A DNA stretch of 10,115 nt from an uncultured Opitutia bacterium. GTDB taxonomy: Bacteria > Verrucomicrobiota > Verrucomicrobiia > Opitutales > Coraliomargaritaceae. Within the stretch, counting starts at the first letter, position 1. Every line of letters begins with the position of its first letter. A model generated the notes under the pieces. That model was not told where the DNA came from. It ran no database searches and was given only the letters and a program-made list of their open reading frames with translations. This document shows positions 1-7,085 of the stretch, one piece after another. Made by a program: the position numbers and the translations under genes. The stretch is from positions 1-10,115 of the forward strand of contig CALBPO010000027.1 in the NCBI GenBank assembly GCA_937899295.1, written 5' to 3'.

Positions 1-323
1 TCGCGTTTGTTGCTGCGGTCGGCGTTTGCATGAGCGACAGCGGCGTCGGCGACATCAAGCTGCTCCCCCTTGTTCATGCGTCGCCAATTCTTGCCGATGG
101 CATAACGGATCATCACATCCAAATCGTAACTGGATTCGAGCTTCTGACGCACTTTAAGCTTTTTTTCATTGGCGGAGAGGCTCGCATAGGTCTCCGAATA
201 GATCACATCTAAGGTCGCATCGATCATCCCCTGAAGCTTTTCTTTCTGTGCCTCCTGAGCCGAGACAGAAGCCACCAAAAGTAGCCCTAAGACCAAGTAT
301 GCCTTAAAAGAGAAAAATTTCAT
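1..323 (-). CDS. mlaC: MlaC/Ttg2D-family periplasmic phospholipid-binding protein (partial, C-terminus beyond window)
   Basis: This gene starts with ATG at 323-321 and runs off the left edge, so only about 107 N-terminal residues are visible. Residues 1-22 form a signal peptide: MKFF, a Leu/Val-rich core (LVLGLLLVAS) and a VSA cleavage site before QEAQ. The mature part has the MlaC-like start, with a charged helical segment (ANEKKLKVRQKLESSYD) and then LDVMIRYAIGKNWRRMNKGEQ. That resembles the 'hFDFxxMARxxLGxxWRxxSxxQ' segment of the MlaC/Tol-Ttg2 family. In the family, MlaC carries phospholipid through the periplasm between the outer membrane and the MlaFED complex. It lies 15 bp after mlaD as the last visible gene of the operon. 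No Shine-Dalgarno is seen. Family assignment rests on the segment above plus context; the C-terminal half could not be checked. Confidence 0.8.
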   Translation of the reverse strand, partial: MKFFSFKAYLVLGLLLVASVSAQEAQKEKLQGMIDATLDVIYSETYASLSANEKKLKVRQKLESSYDLDVMIRYAIGKNWRRMNKGEQLDVADAAVAHANADRSNKR

Positions 324-338
324 AGTGATTAGCTAGAC

Positions 339-794
339 TTATTCTGCCTTCTCGTCAATACCACCGAGCGCGAATCGACTAATCAAACTCTCTATATCGA
401 GAGCGGATTCAGTATCCACAATCTCATAGCCTGGCTCCATCGGAAAGCCACCACCAGGTGATAAATCAATAAACCGATCGCCGATCAGCCCGGCGGTCTT
501 AACAGAGGCGATCGTGTCTTCGTCCAATTCGAGGCTATTCGGTAGCTCCAGCGTGACGATGGCATCGAAGAACTCGTCCAATACCACATCTTTCACTGTG
601 CCAACACGCACACCGGCGATCTCCACTCGGCTACCAGGGTTCACCCCACTCGCGCTACTGAAGCGTGCGGTCACTGTGTAGCTGTCACTGCCAAAAAACC
701 GTGCACTACCCACCTGGATGGCGAGGTAGAGCACTGCGGCCAGACCAAAGAGGACAAAAGAGCCCACGAGAAATTCAATGCTTCGATTCTTCAT
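339..794 (-). CDS. mlaD: MlaD-like MCE-domain protein of a phospholipid ABC transporter
   Basis: This 151-residue protein has one N-terminal membrane anchor (about residues 8-28, FLVGSFVLFGLAAVLYLAI) followed by one MCE/MlaD domain. Visible hallmarks are the 'SGVNPGSRVEIAGVRVGTV' strand-turn-strand and the later 'ASVKTAGLIGDRFIDLSPGG' segment, the classic MlaD signature. In the family MlaD forms a hexameric ring on the periplasmic side of the inner membrane, bound to MlaE, and passes lipid to or from MlaC. The length matches short single-MCE MlaD proteins; there is no extra coiled-coil tail as in PqiB or Mce proteins. It starts 3 bp after the mlaF stop. A GGAG lies about 14 nt upstream, too far to be a normal ribosome binding site, so translational coupling is likely. 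Confidence 0.93.
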   Translation of the reverse strand: MKNRSIEFLVGSFVLFGLAAVLYLAIQVGSARFFGSDSYTVTARFSSASGVNPGSRVEIAGVRVGTVKDVVLDEFFDAIVTLELPNSLELDEDTIASVKTAGLIGDRFIDLSPGGGFPMEPGYEIVDTESALDIESLISRFALGGIDEKAE

Positions 795-797
795 AAT

Positions 798-1571
798 TTA
801 TTCATTAGCTCCATTCAGCGGTGAGGACTTACGACCATAGTTGGCCTTATTCAAAAAACCCGACAGCGCCGACTGCGCATCCGTGTTCAAGTCCTCTGGT
901 TTTCCAAAGAATTTAATTCGCCCCTCGTCCAACCAAGCCACTCGATCACTGATCTCAAATACCTCCGGAATATCATGACTAACAAGGAGGGCAGTAAAGC
1001 CAAAGCGCTCCCGATAATCAGCGATCATTTCAAATACACTAAACTTACGTTCGGGGTCAAGCCCTGTGGTCGGCTCGTCAAAGAGCACAACTTGCGGCTT
1101 CGTAATCAGCGCACGCCCTAGGGCCACTCGCTTCTTCATCCCTCCCGAAAGCTCGCCCGGGTAGCGATCTGCAGAATCGCTCAGTTCCAAATGTGCTAGC
1201 ATTTCGTCGACCCGCTCTTGGATCTCCGCTGTGTTCAGCTTCGACGCCTCGCGTAGCGGTAGCGCCACATTTTCAAATGCCGTCAGCGAATCAAAGAGCG
1301 CATTATTCTGAAACATATAACTAAAAGATACACCGGCATCGCTTTGCGCAGTACGGCGGCTTTGCGAAATCGCTTGGCCGTCCAGTTCGATTATGCCTGC
1401 GTCTGGCTGCAAAAGATTGGCAATGCACTTTAATAACACCGACTTGCCGATCCCGCTTTTACCTATGATCGTCGTAACTGAGGCCGCCGTCACATCGAGA
1501 TCGATGCCGTCGAGCACACGATTGTCACCAAAATACTTTTTTAGTCCACGAATCTTTAAAAAGCTATCCAT
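798..1571 (-). CDS. mlaF: MlaF-like ATP-binding subunit of phospholipid ABC transporter
   Basis: This 257-residue ABC ATPase would power lipid movement by the MlaFED complex from the cytoplasmic face. All ABC motifs are present: Walker A GKSGIGKS (residues 37-44), Q-loop Gln88 (YMFQNNALFDSLT), signature LSGGMKKR (141-148), Walker B VVLFDEPTTGLDP with D165-E166, and the H-loop His199 (LVSHD). The LSGGM signature and the 'FQxxALFDSLTxxENVAxPL' region are typical of the MlaF/Ttg2A/MKL group rather than importers for sugars or amino acids. Its start lies one nucleotide beyond the mlaE stop (ATGTAGTATGG), and no Shine-Dalgarno is seen, so it is probably translated by coupling to mlaE. The C-terminal tail of about 15 residues after LNKAN looks unconserved. 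Confidence 0.95.
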   Translation of the reverse strand: MDSFLKIRGLKKYFGDNRVLDGIDLDVTAASVTTIIGKSGIGKSVLLKCIANLLQPDAGIIELDGQAISQSRRTAQSDAGVSFSYMFQNNALFDSLTAFENVALPLREASKLNTAEIQERVDEMLAHLELSDSADRYPGELSGGMKKRVALGRALITKPQVVLFDEPTTGLDPERKFSVFEMIADYRERFGFTALLVSHDIPEVFEISDRVAWLDEGRIKFFGKPEDLNTDAQSALSGFLNKANYGRKSSPLNGANE

Positions 1572-1572
1572 A

Positions 1573-2349
1573 CTACATGAGGAAAGAAGTGATTAAATAG
1601 TCCGCCGCCAATACTGTGACGCTTGACCAAACGACTGCCCGCGTGGCCGATTCGCTCACCCCCCGGACACCGGGGAAAGATGCCTTCCGGTGGGTATTAT
1701 AACCACGATACGCGCAGATCGAAATCGTAAGCAGTCCGAAGACAAGAGCCTTGATATAGCCGCCCTGCACATCTGCCCAAGTCACACTCTCAAAGACACG
1801 GTTCCAGTAAACGCCCGAGTCCACATTGAGCAGCACCGAACCAGTCAAATAGCCGCCAAAGATACCGATCAAATCAAAAATCGCCGTCAAAATCGGGAAA
1901 CAAATCAAAGTCGCCACCAGCCGCGGTCCTACCAGAAATCCCAGCGGATCAATGCTCATAGTCTGCAAAGCGTCGATTTGCTCATCATTACGCTGGATAC
2001 CCAGCTCCGAAGCCATCGCCGAGCCAGCTTGCCCCACCACCATAAGCGCAGTAAGCACAGGCCCCAATTCACGGATCAGCGAAAGCGCGACCGCAGTACC
2101 CAAGGCCGACTCAGCGCCAAATTTAACCAGCGTGTAATAAAGCTGCAGACCCATGACTAAGCCCGTAAAGAGCCCCACCGTAGCAATGATTGGGAAACAT
2201 CGCACCCCGATCTCGTGGATTCCTAGGGTCAATTTAGCCAAGCGACTACGCTGCGTAAAAAAGCCACGCAAAGCCCCCCATCCAAAGAGAGAAATCTCCC
2301 CTAAGTCAAAAACCACACTCATTGCCGAGCGTCCAAGCGTGCGTATCAT
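1573..2349 (-). CDS. mlaE: MlaE-like permease of phospholipid ABC transporter
   Basis: This 258-residue integral membrane protein is the permease of the Mla system. Family marks are VGLFTGLVMGLQ in the first core helix, the coupling region GQAGSAMASELGIQRNDEQIDAL (about residues 106-128), DPLGFLVGPRLVA, and the C-terminal CAYRGYNT followed by ATRAVVWSSVTVLAADYLIT. The order is N-terminal amphipathic helix then about five hydrophobic segments. There is no N-terminal STAS domain. It is the first gene of the operon mlaE-mlaF-mlaD-mlaC; no mlaB-type STAS gene is next to it. The start at 2349 has no Shine-Dalgarno; Met10 (ATG at 2322) is an alternative start. In the family this subunit forms the lipid path across the inner membrane with the MlaD ring. 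Confidence 0.94.
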   Translation of the reverse strand: MIRTLGRSAMSVVFDLGEISLFGWGALRGFFTQRSRLAKLTLGIHEIGVRCFPIIATVGLFTGLVMGLQLYYTLVKFGAESALGTAVALSLIRELGPVLTALMVVGQAGSAMASELGIQRNDEQIDALQTMSIDPLGFLVGPRLVATLICFPILTAIFDLIGIFGGYLTGSVLLNVDSGVYWNRVFESVTWADVQGGYIKALVFGLLTISICAYRGYNTHRKASFPGVRGVSESATRAVVWSSVTVLAADYLITSFLM

Positions 2350-2456
2350 AATATAAAAAATCGATTTGTAGAAAATTGGCTATGTTTATGCCATACATAC
2401 CCCAAAGAAGGGAAGCCGAAACATCTTACACAACGAGCCCGCAAAGGAAGAATGCG

Positions 2457-2493
2457 AGGCAGGTGAGCTAAGAGCGCTCTTGACGGTCTGCCT
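2457..2493. other. Imperfect inverted repeat between tRNA-Arg and mlaE
   Basis: AGGCAG (2457-2462) and CTGCCT (2488-2493) are perfect complements and enclose a 12-bp palindrome AAGAGCGCTCTT (2470-2481). The transcript could fold into a two-part stem with an internal loop. On the minus strand it lies about 50 nt after the tRNA 3' end and about 110 nt before mlaE. It could be a tRNA 3' trailer structure or a weak terminator, but no T-run follows. The rest of 2350-2543 shows nothing I can name; no convincing -35/-10 pair for mlaE was found. Confidence 0.3.
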
Positions 2494-2543
2494 AACAAAC
2501 ATCCCCAAGCCAGTTACTCGAGCGGAATTAGATTTCTGCGCAA

Positions 2544-2620
2544 TGGTATGGGAGCTGGGACTCGAACCCAGGACCCTCGGTTTAGAAAACCGATGCTCTA
2601 TCCAGCTGAGCTACACCCAC
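2544..2620 (-). tRNA. tRNA-Arg, anticodon TCT, CCA encoded
   Basis: The minus strand folds into a full cloverleaf. The acceptor 5' strand is GTGGGTG (2620-2614), the D arm begins TAGCTCAGCTGGATAGAGC, the anticodon stem TCGGT/ACCGA encloses the loop TTTCTAA (anticodon TCT, reading AGA), the variable loop is GGGTC, and the T arm is CTGGG-TTCGAGT-CCCAG. The acceptor 3' strand CTCCCAT, discriminator A and an encoded CCA follow. The acceptor stem has a G1-U72 wobble and a U6-U67 mismatch; the other pairs are canonical. It stands alone between der and mlaE, all on the same strand. No integrase or direct repeat of its 3' end is visible, so it does not look like a used integration site. Confidence 0.96.
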
Positions 2621-2736
2621 ATCGACGTGCCTAAGTTGGTGAAAGAACTCGAACTGGCAAGAAAATCTACCAGCAAGAATTAAGTTAGCGGTCTAATTAA
2701 TACGAAAACCGGATAAATTTGGAAATCCACCCTTTC

Positions 2737-4290
2737 CTAGCGCTTTTTACCGCTCTTATTGTGAGCGGCTTTGACTTGGGTAATGCGTTTACGGCGTTCG
2801 GGGTGTTTGGTATCCATTTTAGCGGCGTCAGGACCCATCTTTTTTATGCGGGCTTTGTTTTGGATCGTGTCGCTTTGACGCGGCACGTTTTCGCCTTCGC
2901 CCTCTTCGTAGCGGCGTGCTTTGCCGACGAGGTCAAATCTGACAGGGCAACCGCTCAGACGGAACTCGTGGATGATCGCCTTTTCCAAATAACGTCGATA
3001 GCCGGGGTCGAGACGCTCGACTCGGTTACAAAAGAAGCGGATGCGTAGCGGACGGGAGCCTGTCTGCACGGCGTAGAAAACTTTAAATCGTTTTGTGCCG
3101 ACAATCTTGGGCGCGCGGGCTTCAAAAAGTTTTTCGATGAGATTATTTAGCTTACCAGTGGGCAGCTTCATGTCGAGGGTGGCTTGGATACTCGCAGCGG
3201 CGTTCAGCATCGACTCGATCTCGAATCCCGTTACTGCAGAGACGAAGAGCACAGGCGGATTCGGCAGAAAGAACATCTCTTTACGCAGCGACTCTTCGTA
3301 GCTTTTTAGGAAATGTTTTAAGTTTTTGAAGCCATCGATGGGATCATGCGTCCAACGCTCTATAATTAAGTCCCACTTGTTGACCACGATCACGAGGGCG
3401 CGTCCGGCATCAAGGATGTCGCCAGCAAGGGCTTGATCTTGCTTGGTCACACCATCGACCGCATCGATTACCAGGAAGGCAACATCCGACCGATCTAAGG
3501 CGGCTTGAGTGCGTACGGTGGAGAAGTATTCGACGGGGCTGTCGACCTTGCGCTTCATGCGCAGGCCTGCGGTGTCGGCGAGGCGGAACTTAAGTAATTC
3601 GCCATCTTTATGTTGGTAGTCGAGGTCGAGCTCAACTGAGTCGCGAGTGGTCCCTGGCACGTCACTGACGATGAGGCGAGTGGATTTTAGCAGGCGATTG
3701 CCAATAGACGATTTGCCGACATTGGGACGCCCAAGAAGAGATATCCGAATACGATCCGTCTTATCGGCTTCGCTACCTTCGGGCTTAGGACCTAGCTTTT
3801 CATCGATGGCAAGCTCGAGATCAGTGATACCACGACCGTGCTCAGCGGAGACGCACAAGGGTTGACCAAGACCGAGGCGAATAAATTCATCAGCCAAATC
3901 TTCGTTTTCTTCGAAGTCGACCTTGTTGGTCACCAGGAGCACATGTTTTCCGTAGCGGCGGAGCTTTTGCGCGACGATCTCGTCCAGGTTAGTAATGCCC
4001 TCGCGGACATCGACGACGAAAAGAATAACGCTGGCTGCTTGGATGGCGAATTCGACCTGCTCCTCAGCAGCGACAGAAATCTTCTTAGAAGTCATCTCGA
4101 TCTCCATGCCGATACCGCCGGTGTCGAGCAGAACGTAGTCGTCGCGCACTTCGGTGGAAATCAGGTCGCGAGTAACTCCGGGCATATCATGGACGATGGA
4201 CATGCGCTTTCCGCAAAGCCGATTAAAGAGACGGCTTTTCCCGACATTAGGGCGCCCGACTAGGGCGACGGTTCTGGATGGATCGATCAT
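2737..4290 (-). CDS. der: Ribosome assembly GTPase Der (EngA) with extended basic C-terminal tail
   Basis: This 517-residue protein has the tandem GTPase layout found only in Der/EngA, which matures the 50S ribosomal subunit. G domain 1 has P-loop GRPNVGKS (12-19), GVTRD (38-42), DTGG (56-59) and NKVD (122-125). G domain 2 has GRPNVGKS (187-194), GTTRD (213-217), DTAG (239-242) and NKWD (304-307). A KH-like domain follows (about 375-455, including RFKVFYAVQTGSRP and PVRFDLVGKARR). It is longer than the usual 440-490 residues: a 58-residue Lys/Arg-rich tail (from about 460) and a small insert after NKWD account for this. ATG at 4290 gives MIDPSRTVALVGRPN with no Shine-Dalgarno; a possible promoter lies just upstream. 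It appears to be a single gene unit. Confidence 0.97.
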   Translation of the reverse strand: MIDPSRTVALVGRPNVGKSRLFNRLCGKRMSIVHDMPGVTRDLISTEVRDDYVLLDTGGIGMEIEMTSKKISVAAEEQVEFAIQAASVILFVVDVREGITNLDEIVAQKLRRYGKHVLLVTNKVDFEENEDLADEFIRLGLGQPLCVSAEHGRGITDLELAIDEKLGPKPEGSEADKTDRIRISLLGRPNVGKSSIGNRLLKSTRLIVSDVPGTTRDSVELDLDYQHKDGELLKFRLADTAGLRMKRKVDSPVEYFSTVRTQAALDRSDVAFLVIDAVDGVTKQDQALAGDILDAGRALVIVVNKWDLIIERWTHDPIDGFKNLKHFLKSYEESLRKEMFFLPNPPVLFVSAVTGFEIESMLNAAASIQATLDMKLPTGKLNNLIEKLFEARAPKIVGTKRFKVFYAVQTGSRPLRIRFFCNRVERLDPGYRRYLEKAIIHEFRLSGCPVRFDLVGKARRYEEGEGENVPRQSDTIQNKARIKKMGPDAAKMDTKHPERRKRITQVKAAHNKSGKKR

Positions 4291-4333
4291 TTTTAAAGAA
4301 TTTAGAAGTCAGTAGCTATGAAACTACTCTAAG

Positions 4334-4364
4334 ATCATATTTTGTAGGGTGCTTTACTTGTAAA
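4334..4364 (-). promoter_or_regulatory. Possible sigma70-type promoter for der
   Basis: On the minus strand TTTACA (4364-4359) is followed after 19 nt by TATGAT (4339-4334), each one mismatch from the TTGACA/TATAAT consensus. The spacing is two longer than ideal. A start site near 4327 would give a 5' leader of about 37 nt before the der ATG. The -35 half lies inside the hairpin at 4347-4370, so this could be chance. The sequence alone cannot decide it. Confidence 0.3.
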
Positions 4365-4370
4365 GCACCC
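4347..4370 (-). terminator. Perfect 10-bp hairpin after the aminotransferase gene
   Basis: GGGTGCTTTA (4347-4356) and TAAAGCACCC (4361-4370) are exact complements around a 4-nt loop. It lies about 45 nt after the aminotransferase stop and about 57 nt before der, both on the minus strand. No T-tract follows on either strand (the minus strand continues TACAAAATATG), so it is not a classic intrinsic terminator. It may still protect the 3' end of the upstream mRNA, act with Rho, or mark an operator. The position between two units supports a boundary role. Confidence 0.45.
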
Positions 4371-4414
4371 CGAGACTCAGTGCTTGTTCTCTACGGGAAT
4401 GACAAGTTGCGCCT

Positions 4415-5590
4415 CTACGTTTGAATAGAGTTCATATACCGCTCAATACGGTCGGTGGCTTCTAGAATACGTTCGTAGCTAGTGGAGAAGCTAGCACGGA
4501 CGAAGCCTGCGCCGCTAGGGACAAAAGCAGTACCCGGAACGACGGCGACTTCCTCTTGATCGAGGAGTCCTTTGCAAAAGCTGAGGGAATCGAGACCAGT
4601 AGACTGGATCGAAGGGAAGGCGTAGAAGGAACCTTTAGGCGAGTGGCAGTCGAGCCCGGCTTCGTTGAAACGACGCACAATGAGATCGCGACGTTTATGA
4701 TAGGCGTCTTTCATTTTGGCGACAGCTGGTGCCCCGTTTTTGAGCGCTTCGATCGCGGCCTCTTGTGAAAGTATGGGCGCACAGAGCATACTATATTGGT
4801 GCACCTTCATCATGGCTTCGATCAGTGACTGAGGACCACAAGCATAGCCGATGCGGAAGCCTGTCATGGCATAGGCTTTAGAGAAGCCGTGCAGGAAGAT
4901 TGTACGCTCTCGCATACCAGGGAGCGATGCAATGCTGGTATGCTCGCCCTCAAAGGTGAGCTCGGAGTAGATCTCATCGCTGATGACTAGCAGGTCTTTC
5001 TCGATCGCAAATTTAGCGAGGCGCTCGAGCTTAGCGCGTTCAGTCACACCACCTGTCGGGTTGGTGGGGAAGTTGAGCATGAGCACTTTGCAGCCAGGCT
5101 CCCAAGCGGCTTCGACACGCTCGGGATCGATGCCGAATTGATCTTCAGCCGAGGTGCCCACAGCGATGGGCTGGGCGTGCGCAAGCACGATGCTCGGGCT
5201 ATAGGAAACGTAGCAAGGTTCGTGGTAGAGAACCTTATCCCCAGGATTGAGTACAGCGCGAAGTGCGATGTCCAAAGCCTCAGAGACGCCGACCGCAACG
5301 AGCACATCTGTCTCCGGGTGGTAACCGATGCCAAAATTGTTTTCCACGTAAGTGCTGATCTCGCGGCGCAGACGTATCAATCCGAGATTATCGGTATAAC
5401 TGGTCTTACCCTTTTCGAGAGCGAAAATAGCGGCCTCGCGGATGTGCCAAGGCGTGACGAAGTCGGGCTCACCGATACCTAGCGAAATTGCCTGCGGCAT
5501 AGCCGCGACTATCGCAAAGAAATCGCGAATACCCGAACGGGGCAGACCTGCTACATGGTCTGCCACAAAATGTTGACCGTTATCACTCAT
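4415..5590 (-). CDS. Class I PLP-dependent aminotransferase (AspB/AlaT-like)
   Basis: This 391-residue fold-type I aminotransferase moves an amino group between an amino acid and a 2-oxo acid. Active-site marks are LNFPTNPTGG with Asn177, SDEIYSEL with Asp205 and Tyr208, the PLP lysine Lys238 in HGFSKAYAMTGFRIGY, and the substrate carboxylate-binding Arg365 in RASFSTSYE. Length and order match subgroup I-gamma aspartate/alanine-type enzymes, but the exact substrate cannot be read from the sequence. Its ATG overlaps the stop of the upstream Lrp/AsnC gene by one base (TAATG), so the two are translationally coupled. The same pairing occurs in the Bacillus subtilis alaR-alaT (yugGH) operon, where the enzyme is an alanine transaminase; a similar role here is an inference. 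Confidence 0.93.
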   Translation of the reverse strand: MSDNGQHFVADHVAGLPRSGIRDFFAIVAAMPQAISLGIGEPDFVTPWHIREAAIFALEKGKTSYTDNLGLIRLRREISTYVENNFGIGYHPETDVLVAVGVSEALDIALRAVLNPGDKVLYHEPCYVSYSPSIVLAHAQPIAVGTSAEDQFGIDPERVEAAWEPGCKVLMLNFPTNPTGGVTERAKLERLAKFAIEKDLLVISDEIYSELTFEGEHTSIASLPGMRERTIFLHGFSKAYAMTGFRIGYACGPQSLIEAMMKVHQYSMLCAPILSQEAAIEALKNGAPAVAKMKDAYHKRRDLIVRRFNEAGLDCHSPKGSFYAFPSIQSTGLDSLSFCKGLLDQEEVAVVPGTAFVPSGAGFVRASFSTSYERILEATDRIERYMNSIQT

Positions 5591-6117
5591 TAGGGACTGA
5601 CCGCGGGTTTGTCTTCGCCATCAATCGGCGAAAGTAGTAGGTGCCCCTGCTCTTTGTAAGCACGCAGCATGAAATGAGTGGCTGTCGATAGCACGCCCTC
5701 GACGCTAGCGAGACGCTCGGAAACAAAAGTAGCGACTTCGCGCAGATCATTACCCACGGCAAAAACGAGCAGGTCGTAAGCACCTGACATAAGATAGCAG
5801 GACTCGACCGCATCAAAACCTGCAATGCGGCTAGCCAATCGATCAAAGCCACCATCACGCTCAGGGCTGATCTTGACCTCGATCACGGCGCGGACGACAC
5901 CTTCTTGCGTACGTTCAGGATTTAGCACTGGGCGCCAGCCAAGGAGTATCTCTTCAGCTTTAAGACGGGTCAATTCGGCGTCGACCTCGGACTCGGGCAG
6001 ACCAAGGACCTGCGCCATTTGGGCAGTATCAAGACGCTCACCTTGAAGGAGTAATTGCAGGACGGAACTCATAGTATCTGGATTAAAGGTGGGATTCTCC
6101 AAAAAAGCAAATAACAT
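5590..6117 (-). CDS. Lrp/AsnC-family transcriptional regulator
   Basis: This 175-residue protein has an N-terminal helix-turn-helix (about residues 15-60: LQLLLQGERLDTAQMAQVLGL, then PESEVDAELTRLKAEEIL) and a C-terminal RAM/AsnC ligand domain (about 73-155: VVRAVIEVKI and ESCYLMSGAYDLLVFAVG). Proteins of this family form octamers that sense amino acids and bind DNA near the genes they control. The start at 6117 is supported by GGAG five bases upstream, the only clear Shine-Dalgarno in the window. It gives about 10 residues more at the N-terminus than usual; Met16 is an alternative start. It overlaps the aminotransferase gene by one base and most likely regulates it; autoregulation is common in the family. 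It lies 65 bp after oleB, so a role in ole control is possible but unproven. Confidence 0.92.
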   Translation of the reverse strand: MLFAFLENPTFNPDTMSSVLQLLLQGERLDTAQMAQVLGLPESEVDAELTRLKAEEILLGWRPVLNPERTQEGVVRAVIEVKISPERDGGFDRLASRIAGFDAVESCYLMSGAYDLLVFAVGNDLREVATFVSERLASVEGVLSTATHFMLRAYKEQGHLLLSPIDGEDKPAVSP

Positions 6118-6123
6118 TCTTAC
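6118..6123 (-). promoter_or_regulatory. Shine-Dalgarno region of the Lrp/AsnC gene
   Basis: GGAG followed by TAAGA and then ATG lies directly before the start at 6117. It fixes this start over the internal Met16. It is notable because the other genes in the window lack such a site. Confidence 0.55.
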
Positions 6124-6160
6124 TCCGAATTTGCCCGAGTATTGTCCAATTCATAGCTAG

Positions 6161-6181
6161 GGCTTTTAAAGTTGGAAAGCC
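6161..6181 (-). terminator. Weak hairpin just after oleB
   Basis: GGCTTT (6161-6166) and AAAGCC (6176-6181) pair around a 9-nt loop, starting 1 nt after the oleB stop codon. No T-run follows on the minus strand. It could be a weak transcription boundary between oleAB and the Lrp-aminotransferase pair, or chance. If it does not terminate, oleA, oleB, the regulator and the aminotransferase could share a transcript. Confidence 0.25.
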
Positions 6182-6182
6182 G

Positions 6183-7085
6183 CTAATCCTCTAAAAAACC
6201 TCGGATACTTGACCAAGCCTGTTCGCCACCGTCTTCCAAAATATAGTGCCCGTGATTCGGGTAAACGACCGACTCTGAATTAGGAAAAAACTCTTTAAAT
6301 CGTTCATAAAAACGCAGACTGAAGCAAAAGTCCTTGGCGCCCCAGACTAGTTGGATTGGTTTATCCGCGATCTTAGCAAGCCCCTCTTCAACTTCAGTCA
6401 AGGTCTGGAAAGTACGATGTGACTTTCGCAGGGGGATATCTTTAACGAAGTTCCATACCGCTACACGATCTGCCCATGAGCGATATGGCCACAGTAGGCC
6501 TCGCTTCACAACAGGCTTGAGCGGTGTCTTCACAGACATGGTTGCAGCAGGCCCTGCAAAGCCGTTCATTGCTCGGATTACAAACTCGCCGATAAGGGGC
6601 ACTTTGATCGCAGCAATACGGAAGGGAATGAATTTTGAGCGGAAAGCTCCCGTATTCAGTAAGACGAGTTTCTTTAGAGCATGTGGCCGACGCCCAGCCA
6701 AACCACAACCGATCGCACCTCCCCAGTCATGCACAACTAAGCTGAATTGGTCGATTCCGAGATGATCTAGCAAACTTTCGACATCCTCGATCCGCTGAAC
6801 CAAGGTATAATTATAATCCTGAGGTTTATCGGAAAGCCCGCAACCAACATGATCAGGTACTACGCAACGGAAGCCAGCCTGCGTCATAACTTTGACCAGA
6901 TTACGAAAGTAAAAAGACCAAGTCGGATTACCATGCAGCATGACCACTACAGGCCCTGTGCCTTCGTCGATATAATGCATTGTCGCACCATTGGTCAGGG
7001 GCAGCGTATTGCTAGTAAAAGGATATTCGATCCGCACATCGGGCGGCAATTCACTGGCTCGTGAAATACTCACGACTTCGGCCAC
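6183..7085 (-). CDS. oleB: OleB-like alpha/beta hydrolase (beta-lactone decarboxylase of olefin synthesis)
   Basis: This 300-residue alpha/beta hydrolase belongs to the haloalkane-dehalogenase-like group. It has oxyanion-loop HGNPTWSF (51-58), nucleophile Asp120 in VHDWGG, PDHVGCGLSDKP (78-88), an acid candidate Asp252 in WGAKDFCF and catalytic His280 in NHGHYILED. The 'DHxGxGLSDKP' and 'GxKDFCF' patterns are what I associate with OleB rather than true dehalogenases. In the known pathway OleB removes CO2 from the cis-beta-lactone made by OleC, giving a long-chain cis-olefin. The GTG start at 7085 overlaps the oleA stop by 16 bases, so the two are co-translated, and this context is the strongest support. 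Without context it could be annotated as a haloalkane dehalogenase or epoxide hydrolase. Confidence 0.87.
   Translation of the reverse strand: MAEVVSISRASELPPDVRIEYPFTSNTLPLTNGATMHYIDEGTGPVVVMLHGNPTWSFYFRNLVKVMTQAGFRCVVPDHVGCGLSDKPQDYNYTLVQRIEDVESLLDHLGIDQFSLVVHDWGGAIGCGLAGRRPHALKKLVLLNTGAFRSKFIPFRIAAIKVPLIGEFVIRAMNGFAGPAATMSVKTPLKPVVKRGLLWPYRSWADRVAVWNFVKDIPLRKSHRTFQTLTEVEEGLAKIADKPIQLVWGAKDFCFSLRFYERFKEFFPNSESVVYPNHGHYILEDGGEQAWSSIRGFLED

Noticed and set aside
30..212. Plus-strand open frame of 60 residues at the left edge
   Set aside because: It is antisense to mlaC, which has a clear signal peptide and family motif.
1690..2160. Long open frame on the plus strand opposite mlaE (156 residues)
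   Set aside because: It lies wholly antisense to a well-supported permease gene and its product has no recognisable domain or plausible composition (rich in Arg, His, Gln and Ser).
2350..2736. Integration site of a mobile element at the tRNA-Arg gene
   Set aside because: There is no integrase gene, no repeated tRNA 3' end and no change in gene style on either side.
3838..4263. Open frame of 141 residues opposite der
   Set aside because: It is antisense to the first GTPase domain, whose motifs are intact; the apparent coding quality is a by-product of der codon use.
6183..7085. Haloalkane dehalogenase
   Set aside because: The fold and nucleophile match, but overlap with oleA and the KDFCF and DHVGCGLSDKP patterns favour OleB. 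A dehalogenase annotation would ignore the context.
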